Source: Porphyromonadaceae bacterium H1
Lineage (GTDB): Bacteria; Bacteroidota; Bacteroidia; Bacteroidales; Paludibacteraceae
Assembly (NCBI GenBank): GCA_001653155.1
Contig: BDEJ01000037.1
Location: 62,001 to 126,000 of the forward strand
Length of the DNA stretch: 64,000 nucleotides
Direction of reading: 5' to 3'
A model generated the notes under the pieces. That model saw only the letters and a program-made list of their open reading frames with translations. It did not search any database and was not told the origin of the DNA. The position numbers and the translations under genes are program-made. This document shows, one piece after another, positions 9,291-14,376 of the stretch (position 1 is the first letter of the stretch; each line of letters starts with the position of its first letter).

Positions 9291-9321
9291 TTTGTCAATC
9301 AAAAAGGATTGCCTATTTTTG
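9291..9321 (+). promoter_or_regulatory. Promoter of rpsU
   Basis: TTTG at 9291-9294, a 19-base spacer and TATTTTTG at 9314-9321 match the Bacteroidota housekeeping promoter (-33 TTTG, -7 TAnnTTTG). The rpsU start is 63 bases further on. The stretch 9171-9290 holds no other feature I can support. Confidence 0.75.
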
Positions 9322-9384
9322 CAAGCTCAAATAAAAAAAGATAGAACACATAGTTTATTAAAAAATAGAAAGAAATCAATTATT

Positions 9385-9576
9385 ATGATCGTAGTTCCTG
9401 TAAAAGAAGGTGAAAACATCGAGAGAGCATTGAAAAAATTCAAACGTAAATTTGAAAAGACCGGTATCGTGAAAGAACTTCGCCGCCGTCAATGCTTCGA
9501 CAAACCCTCTATCATCAAAAGAGAACAAAAGAAACGCGCTATTTACGTGCAAAAGCTGCAACAACAGGAAGAATAA
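9385..9576 (+). CDS. rpsU: 30S ribosomal protein bS21
   Basis: The 63-residue basic protein MIVVPVKEGENIERALKK... is bS21. It contains the typical FKRKFEKTG and a Lys/Arg-rich C-terminal half (KPSIIKREQKKRAIYVQKLQQQEE). The open frame extends further upstream, but the family start is the ATG at 9385, and the promoter at 9291-9321 places part of the longer frame outside the transcript. In Bacteroidota bS21 helps hide the anti-Shine-Dalgarno end of 16S rRNA. No strong Shine-Dalgarno sequence is visible before this copy. Confidence 0.95.
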   Translation: MIVVPVKEGENIERALKKFKRKFEKTGIVKELRRRQCFDKPSIIKREQKKRAIYVQKLQQQEE

Positions 9577-9624
9577 AAAAAATCCGGGAAAATTTGTTTT
9601 CTTGATTTTTTTATCTTAATTTCG
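9577..9624 (+). terminator. rpsU terminator overlapping the xer promoter
   Basis: Directly after the rpsU stop, AAAAAATC (9577-9584) pairs with GATTTTTT (9604-9611), with an inner GGGAAAA/TTTTCTT pairing, giving a hairpin with a T tract. The xer promoter elements overlap it: TTTG at 9593-9596 in the loop, then a 20-base spacer and TAATTTCG at 9617-9624. Confidence 0.6.
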
Positions 9625-9646
9625 TTGCAGAATTAATCACGTAACT

Positions 9647-10534
9647 ATGATCGGTAGATTTCTGCAATATTTACAGTATGAGAAGCTTTATTCTTCCCAT
9701 ACTGTTTTGTCGTATAATACTGATTTAAAACAGTTCTGTGACTTCTTAGGGATTCAAGCCGAACGTTTTTCGCCCAACGCTATCCGGGCAAGCCAAATCC
9801 AGGAATGGATACATGCTCAAACAAACGAAGGAAAAACGGCCCGCAGCATCTCCCGAAAAATATCGACTCTCAAAGCATTCTGGCGCTTTATGCTCATCCA
9901 GGGCTATACACAATCGAACCCTACCCAGAAGCTGATTCTACCTAAAACAGAAAAGCCGCTCCCTGCCTTTTTCAAACACAGTGAAATGCAAAGCGTGCTG
10001 AACAAGTCCACGGCAAAAACTCCAAACCTTTTCGAAGCGACACGTGACGAGCTGATAATCAGACTTTTTTATCTGACGGGAATCCGCTTGTCGGAACTCA
10101 TCTCGATATCGGACAAAAACATCGACTGGGAACAGGAAAGCCTGCGGGTAATCGGAAAAAGGAACAAAGAACGCATCATCCCGCTGAGCGAAGCCTTATG
10201 CAGCGAGATAAAAGATTACATCGCATTACGCAACCAAGAAACGGACGCGCATGCGGAGCGTCTTTTCGTACGGGCCAATGGGATGCCGCTGTATCCTAAA
10301 CTGGTTTACAACATGGTACGCAAGAAAATGTCCGCAGCAAGCAGTCTGAAGAAAAAAAGCCCTCACATTCTGCGTCACAGCTTCGCCACAACACTCCTGA
10401 ACGAAGGAGCCGACATTTATGCCGTAAAAGAATTATTGGGACACAGCAGCCTTGCCGCAACACAAGTCTATACCCACACAAGCTTTGAAGAACTACGTAA
10501 TATATACAACAACGCCCATCCAAGGGCAAAATAA
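9647..10534 (+). CDS. Tyrosine recombinase XerC/XerD family
   Basis: The 295-residue protein has an N-terminal SAM-like core-binding domain (about residues 1-85) and a C-terminal catalytic domain. The catalytic residues are visible: Arg147 (TGIRLSE), Lys171, His240 and Arg243 (HILRHSF), His266 (LGHSSL) and Tyr275 (VYTH). Length and composition fit the chromosomal Xer recombinases that resolve chromosome dimers at dif, not a phage integrase. The conserved position between rpsU and hpf supports a housekeeping role. I cannot decide between XerC and XerD. Confidence 0.93.
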   Translation: MIGRFLQYLQYEKLYSSHTVLSYNTDLKQFCDFLGIQAERFSPNAIRASQIQEWIHAQTNEGKTARSISRKISTLKAFWRFMLIQGYTQSNPTQKLILPKTEKPLPAFFKHSEMQSVLNKSTAKTPNLFEATRDELIIRLFYLTGIRLSELISISDKNIDWEQESLRVIGKRNKERIIPLSEALCSEIKDYIALRNQETDAHAERLFVRANGMPLYPKLVYNMVRKKMSAASSLKKKSPHILRHSFATTLLNEGADIYAVKELLGHSSLAATQVYTHTSFEELRNIYNNAHPRAK

Positions 10535-10537
10535 AAA

Positions 10538-10545
10538 AAGGAGGT
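10538..10545 (+). promoter_or_regulatory. Strong Shine-Dalgarno sequence of hpf
   Basis: AAGGAGGT lies at 10538-10545, with the GGAGG ending four bases before the hpf ATG at 10549. Such a complete Shine-Dalgarno sequence is unusual here; the other genes in the window mostly have A-rich leaders without one. Confidence 0.8.
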
Positions 10546-10548
10546 AAT

Positions 10549-10848
10549 ATGAAACTTAGAATTCAAGCCGTAAATTTTGAAGCATCGGCAAACCTGGAAG
10601 CCCACATGGAAAAGAAACTGAAGAAATTGGAGAAGTTTCATGAGGAAATTCTGAATGTGGAGGTATATCTCAAAGTTGTAAAGCCTGAAACTGCCGCGAA
10701 TAAAGAAACGGAAATAAAAATTGTCATTCCGAATGTGGACTTCTTTGCATCAAAGACATGCGACTCTTTTGAAGAAGCCTTCGACTTATCCTTGGAGGCC
10801 ATCGATAAACAAATACGGAAGTACAAAGAAAAAAACGTTAAGAAATAA
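10549..10848 (+). CDS. hpf: Ribosome hibernation-promoting factor (HPF/RaiA family)
   Basis: The 99-residue protein is a short-form HPF/RaiA (pY) domain: MKLRIQAVNFEASANLEAHMEKKLKKLEKF..., beta-alpha-beta-beta-beta-alpha, with the C-terminal helix SFEEAFDLSLEAIDKQIRKYKEK. It binds the 30S decoding region and stalls or protects ribosomes in stationary phase. It has no long-form C-terminal dimerisation domain. It lies 14 bases after the xer gene and is preceded by a perfect Shine-Dalgarno sequence. The tRNA cluster follows. Confidence 0.93.
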   Translation: MKLRIQAVNFEASANLEAHMEKKLKKLEKFHEEILNVEVYLKVVKPETAANKETEIKIVIPNVDFFASKTCDSFEEAFDLSLEAIDKQIRKYKEKNVKK

Positions 10849-10865
10849 AATACTTCAGAAATTGC

Positions 10866-10895
10866 TTTGTTTAACAAAATAATTTCGTACCTTTG
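10866..10895 (+). promoter_or_regulatory. Promoter of the tRNA-Thr/Tyr/Gly cluster
   Basis: TTTG at 10866-10869, an 18-base spacer and TACCTTTG at 10888-10895 match the Bacteroidota promoter consensus. The start of transcription should fall a few bases later, inside the first arm of the following hairpin. Confidence 0.75.
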
Positions 10896-10896
10896 C

Positions 10897-10931
10897 AAGC
10901 CGTTTGGATAATGGTATTCAAACGGCTTTTT
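10897..10931 (+). terminator. hpf terminator overlapping the tRNA transcription start
   Basis: AAGCCGTTTG and CAAACGGCTT form a perfect 10-bp stem followed by a T tract. It can stop transcripts arriving from hpf. Transcripts from the promoter at 10866-10895 would start inside the first arm and so could not form the full hairpin. Confidence 0.7.
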
Positions 10932-10935
10932 TAAC

Positions 10936-11009
10936 GCCTCTTTAGCTCAGTTGGCCAGAGCACGTGATTTGTAATCTCGGGGTCGTTGGTTCGAATCCGA
11001 CAAGAGGCT
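10936..11009 (+). tRNA. tRNA-Thr (anticodon TGT)
   Basis: A 74-base cloverleaf: acceptor arms GCCTCTT and AAGAGGC, D-arm AGCTCAGTTGGCCAGAGC, anticodon loop TTTGTAA with TGT, and T-loop GGTTCGAATCC. CCA is not encoded. Confidence 0.95.
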
Positions 11010-11070
11010 CTCTAAAAAACTTCTTTGAATACAGCGGCCAATTGTCGCGCTTGTGATAAAGAAAAAACCT

Positions 11071-11153
11071 GGGCAGTTACCAGAGTGGCCAAATGGGGCT
11101 GACTGTAACTCAGCTGTCTTTCGACTTCGGTGGTTCGAATCCATCACTGCCCA
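11071..11153 (+). tRNA. tRNA-Tyr (anticodon GTA)
   Basis: An 83-base class II tRNA with a long variable arm. Acceptor arms are GGGCAGT and ACTGCCC. The anticodon loop CTGTAAC carries GTA, and the T-loop is GGTTCGAATCC. CCA is not encoded. Confidence 0.95.
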
Positions 11154-11190
11154 CAAGCTCCCGGCCGGATGAATGGGATGTTATTTTTTT

Positions 11191-11263
11191 GCGGAAGTAG
11201 CTCAGTTGATAGAGCATCAGCCTTCCAAGCTGAGGGTCGCGGGTTTGAGCCCCGTCTTCCGCT
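11191..11263 (+). tRNA. tRNA-Gly (anticodon TCC)
   Basis: A 73-base cloverleaf: acceptor arms GCGGAAG and CTTCCGC, D-arm AGCTCAGTTGATAGAGC, anticodon stem CAGC/GCTG around the loop CTTCCAA, and T-loop GGTTTGAGCCC. CCA is not encoded. Confidence 0.95.
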
Positions 11264-11310
11264 CTCAAACAAAGGAATCGGACATGCTCCGGAAGTTTCA
11301 AAAGGACAAA

Positions 11311-11351
11311 TAAGGCCTGTAGAACAGATTGTTTTACAGGCCTTATTTTTT
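11311..11351 (+). terminator. Strong terminator ending the tRNA cluster
   Basis: TAAGGCCTGTAGAACA (11311-11326) pairs with TGTTTTACAGGCCTTA (about 11330-11345) with only one G-T pair and a 3-4 base loop. A run of six T follows. It separates the core tRNA region from the AT-rich island. Confidence 0.88.
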
Positions 11352-11440
11352 GACTTGATTTCAGAGATATACTGAGGATAACTTAACGCGAATTGACAGT
11401 GTCGATACTGCCCTAAAAACAGATAGGAGCTAAATTTTAT

Positions 11441-11582
11441 CTGTTAGCAAGAGGGGATTTAGCTATTCAGCGAATGAGCCTTCGGAGCAAAAAAACGATC
11501 AACCAATACTGAACTTTAATAGAAGTACAAAGCTCCAAATTTGCACGTCATCCCCGCTTGACGTGAACCCGTATTAGCGGCA
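11441..11582 (-). other. Cassette-like structured sequence after the Fic gene
   Basis: The stretch directly after the Fic stop codon is richer in GC than the gene. Read on the minus strand it starts with AACCTTGCCGCTAATACGGG and ends near CCCCTCTTGCTAACAG. Its ends resemble those of the sequence after the thioredoxin-like gene (12806-12947): a CCGC/GCCAGC-like block just after the stop, and a TTG-CTAACAG or TTGTCAGC block at the far end. This is the position an attC-type site would take in a gene cassette. A small extra hairpin (AACAGATA/TATCTGTT, 11418-11445) borders it. The remaining bases 11352-11417 show nothing I can name. Confidence 0.35.
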
Positions 11583-11589
11583 AGGTTAT

Positions 11590-12687
11590 CTATTTTTCTT
11601 CTAAAATCATCAATAATCGTTCATTTAAATATAATTTCTCTTTGCCGACTTTTACCGATTTTAAAAATCCGTTTTCCTCCAACGCTATTAAATAATTGCC
11701 AACTGTTTTGAGATTCCCGATATTTTCATTAATCAAGTGTTGGCGTTTGGTGTATGGCAAACGAAACAAAATTTCAACCAAATCTTTGGAATAAATTTTT
11801 GGCAATTTTGTTTTTATTTCATCTGCTGTATTGTCTATGGCTTTCGTAATTTTGTTTAGACGCTCCAATCCTTTTACCGAAGTTTCCTCAATCATATCCA
11901 ACATATACAAAATATAGTTTTCCCAATCGTTGTTCTCGGTTACGCTACGCAAGCACTTGTAATAATTCTCTTTGTTTTTGATGATGTATTCGCTTAAATA
12001 AATGGCCGGCGTATCAAGCAGACCCGAAAGTTTAAGATATAGTAGCAACAAAATGCGTCCTGTTCTTCCATTAGCGTCTGCAAAAGGATGTATCGCTTCA
12101 AACTGGTAGTGCATTAACGCCATTTTGATAAGCGGGTCTATCGTAGTATCGTTGTTATTAATAAACTTTTCCAAATTTGCCAACTTCTCACGAATAACGC
12201 CTTCTCCACTTGGTGGTGTGTAAATTACTTCGCCTTTTGTATTGGTTAACGTGGTTCCGGGTGTACGCCGAATAGAAGCGGTGTTTTGCTTAATACACTG
12301 AACAATGCTTATGCAAAGGCTGGTTGTGATAAATGGTTTTTTCTTTAACTGTTCCATGCCCACCCAAAGCGCTTCTTTGTAACTCAAAACTTCTTTGCTT
12401 GCAGGATTTTCATATTTTTTGTCGGCAACCAACGATTTGTAAAGCTCATCGCTTGTAGTGATAATGTTTTCTACTTCCGAACTCGCCTTTGCCTCTTGTA
12501 AATAAATCGTATCTAAAAACAAAGTTGGATTTGGCAAATTCAATAATGCTCCATTCAGTTGCGCCAATGCTCTGCCTGCCGAAATGGTTTTGCGAAGTAT
12601 TTCTTTTGTTTCAATGTCTGTCTTTGGTGGTAGCAAAGGCAGGTCGTTATACGGTATATTACGGTCAAATTTGCTCATTTCATTCAA
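11590..12687 (-). CDS. Fic/DOC family protein (class II Fic AMP-transferase) with winged helix
   Basis: The 365-residue protein is a Fic enzyme, expected to transfer AMP from ATP to a hydroxyl group on a target protein. The catalytic motif HPFADANGRTGR is at residues 200-211, with catalytic His200. The N-terminal region has SSEVEN (S69-x3-E73-N74), which fits the class II inhibitory motif [S/T]xxxE[G/N] and so autoinhibition. The last about 80 residues look like a winged helix-turn-helix (LPYTKRQHLINENIG, then YLIALEENGFLKSVKVGKEKLYLN), typical of chromosomal Fic_N proteins. The gene is AT-rich compared with its surroundings and is preceded by palindromes (12695-12776) that could be its own operator. 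No antitoxin gene is adjacent. Confidence 0.92.
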   Translation of the reverse strand: MNEMSKFDRNIPYNDLPLLPPKTDIETKEILRKTISAGRALAQLNGALLNLPNPTLFLDTIYLQEAKASSEVENIITTSDELYKSLVADKKYENPASKEVLSYKEALWVGMEQLKKKPFITTSLCISIVQCIKQNTASIRRTPGTTLTNTKGEVIYTPPSGEGVIREKLANLEKFINNNDTTIDPLIKMALMHYQFEAIHPFADANGRTGRILLLLYLKLSGLLDTPAIYLSEYIIKNKENYYKCLRSVTENNDWENYILYMLDMIEETSVKGLERLNKITKAIDNTADEIKTKLPKIYSKDLVEILFRLPYTKRQHLINENIGNLKTVGNYLIALEENGFLKSVKVGKEKLYLNERLLMILEEK

Positions 12688-12694
12688 ATGTAAG

Positions 12695-12776
12695 TTTTAC
12701 CCTCGTTTCTAATACGAGGGTAAAATTACTAAAAATTTACTCTCGTTGTATCGATAAGGGTAAAAATTACTCTCGT
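12695..12776 (-). promoter_or_regulatory. Palindromic operator array upstream of the Fic gene
   Basis: TTTTACCCTCGT (12695-12706) and ACGAGGGTAAAA (12714-12725) form a perfect 12-bp inverted repeat with a 7-base spacer, 8 bases before the Fic start codon. Diverged half sites follow: TTTACTCTCGT at about 12737-12747, AAGGGTAAAAA at about 12757-12766 and TTACTCTCGT at 12767-12776. The winged helix of the Fic protein is a natural candidate to bind them. Confidence 0.7.
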
Positions 12777-12805
12777 CTGCATTTAACTCATTTTACTGAT
12801 AGTCT

Positions 12806-12947
12806 TGCTGACAACGGTTGGCGGTATGAAACGTTTGGCATTTCGAAGCGATTTCCTATCAAGTCACAAGTACTTTTGACACGAGCTTAAATAAGCAGTA
12901 ATTCGCTGATTGGCAAGAATTTTATACACAATATTACTTGCTGGCGT
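12806..12947 (-). other. Cassette-like (attC-like) sequence after the thioredoxin-like gene
   Basis: About 140 bases between the stop of the thioredoxin-like gene and the Fic upstream region. On the minus strand it opens with AAACGCCAGCAAG directly after the gene. It carries an internal pairing region around AAGTACTT, and closes with AACGTTTCATACCGCCAACC then GTTGTCAGC. I recognise this layout from intergenic sequences that follow AT-rich accessory genes in Bacteroidota. That recognition is from memory and should be checked. Confidence 0.4.
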
Positions 12948-14264
12948 TTATTCATTTATTAAACTAAAAACTTTTTCCTCTAATTCTTTTCCTCTCAAAT
13001 TTTTTGCTACAATTATTCCCTCCGGATTTATAAGGAAAGTTGTAGGATAGCCATGAACTCCATAAGTCTCCTTTATTTTGTTCGAATCAGTTGATAATAT
13101 TTGTGTCCAGGTAATAGAATATTTTTCAATTATTTTCTTAAGTGCATTTGAGGGGCTATCTCCGACAACACCAACAATTTCAAATTTTTCTCTATCGGTT
13201 TTCTCGTAAAGTTCTTTCAAGTTGGGGATTTCTTGCCGACAAGGAGCGCACCCAACAGCCCAGAAATCGAGTAATACATATTTCCCTTTTAAGCTTTCCG
13301 AAGATATTTTGGATGCTGTCATAAAATCCTTCCCTTCAAAAAAGAATGATTTAAATCCAATTTGAGTAGAATACAATTCACTTTTAGGCAACGACACCTT
13401 TTCTAAGATCAAAGTGTTTTTATTTACATTTACCCCGATATTTTTATAAAGTTCTCCTTTTACTTCTATGAACTCATTTTTCGCGATTAAATTCTCATAA
13501 CTGATTTTATCTCCATCTTTCAGGCTATCATTAATTAAAACAATGCTTGGATTTTTGTACAATAAATTTGTAAAACCATCAGAGCAAACGGCAATTTTTT
13601 CTCCCTTGAAATCAGTTACCGAATATTGAGCGAAATTGTACATGAAGATATTGTACCGACTCATGTGTGCAATAAAAAGCGGGGCTGTAACCAACTGCTT
13701 TTTACTATCAATTAGTCGTTCAAATGAAACATTGATGGCGTTGCTCAACGCAATAGAATCTTTGTTTATATTTTCATTGGGAGAAAAGTTAAATGGGATG
13801 AAGGTTTTATCATCGCTTAAATCAAGATTATTATTTGCATCAACTATCATATTCATAATTCCTGAAGAATCTTTCCCAATCACAAATGCAATTTTACATT
13901 TTAATGCTTCTTTTGATAATTCAAGTGTGTCGGGTTTCCAATCCCATGATTTTTGTAACTTCTCATAGCGCTCTTTAGTAATGTTTCCGATTAAATAATT
14001 TTGATAAACTGTTTGGTAAATATTTGTCTCAATGTCTCCATATTTAATTTCAGTCCAATTTTCCGGAACTCCGGTTACCGACAAATAAGTTTTTTTCCAT
14101 GGATTATTTTCATCTTCTGAATAAAGCGAAATTCCACCCAGTCCCGATTGGAAATATCCATATCCGTCTTGTTGTGTTAAAGGAAGTTCAATTATTTTTT
14201 GTTCCGACCAGCTTAATGAGCAAACTGTGCAAATAGCAATTAAAATTATTGATTGAAATTTCAT
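12948..14264 (-). CDS. TlpA-like thioredoxin-fold protein, exported
   Basis: The 438-residue protein starts with a signal peptide (MKFQSIILIAICTVCSLSWS). About 300 residues follow that I do not recognise, and then a C-terminal TlpA/ResA-like thioredoxin domain. That domain has VLLDFWAVGCAPCRQEIPNL with the redox pair Cys339-x2-Cys342, and the cis-proline loop GVHGYPTTFLINPEG. It probably works in the periplasm as a thiol-disulfide reductase or a peroxiredoxin-like protein. The gene is AT-rich like the Fic gene and unlike the genes on either side, which suggests transfer. No partner gene such as a cytochrome maturation protein is beside it. Confidence 0.85.
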   Translation of the reverse strand: MKFQSIILIAICTVCSLSWSEQKIIELPLTQQDGYGYFQSGLGGISLYSEDENNPWKKTYLSVTGVPENWTEIKYGDIETNIYQTVYQNYLIGNITKERYEKLQKSWDWKPDTLELSKEALKCKIAFVIGKDSSGIMNMIVDANNNLDLSDDKTFIPFNFSPNENINKDSIALSNAINVSFERLIDSKKQLVTAPLFIAHMSRYNIFMYNFAQYSVTDFKGEKIAVCSDGFTNLLYKNPSIVLINDSLKDGDKISYENLIAKNEFIEVKGELYKNIGVNVNKNTLILEKVSLPKSELYSTQIGFKSFFFEGKDFMTASKISSESLKGKYVLLDFWAVGCAPCRQEIPNLKELYEKTDREKFEIVGVVGDSPSNALKKIIEKYSITWTQILSTDSNKIKETYGVHGYPTTFLINPEGIIVAKNLRGKELEEKVFSLINE

Positions 14265-14346
14265 TTTGTTTTGTATTAAAGCTTATAATATTTTGTCTTT
14301 TGTGTATTATGTTGGATGCTCGTTCTTCACACTTACAGATAACATC

Positions 14347-14361
14347 TTGTTTACTAAACAA
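14347..14361. promoter_or_regulatory. Short palindrome before the thioredoxin-like gene
   Basis: TTGTTTA-C-TAAACAA is a perfect 7-bp palindrome with a 1-base centre, 83 bases upstream of the thioredoxin-like start and 16 bases beyond the GH3 stop. It could be an operator; I have no other support. Confidence 0.3.
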
Positions 14362-14376
14362 ATATTTATATTAAAC

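Noticed and set aside
9647-10534. Tyrosine recombinase as an integrase of a mobile element inserted at the tRNAs
   Set aside because: Length, motifs and position between rpsU and hpf fit a chromosomal Xer recombinase; no att repeats of a tRNA 3' end were seen around the island.
12695-12776. CRISPR-like repeats before the Fic gene
   Set aside because: The repeats are short inverted half sites with unequal spacing, not direct repeats with spacers; they look like an operator.
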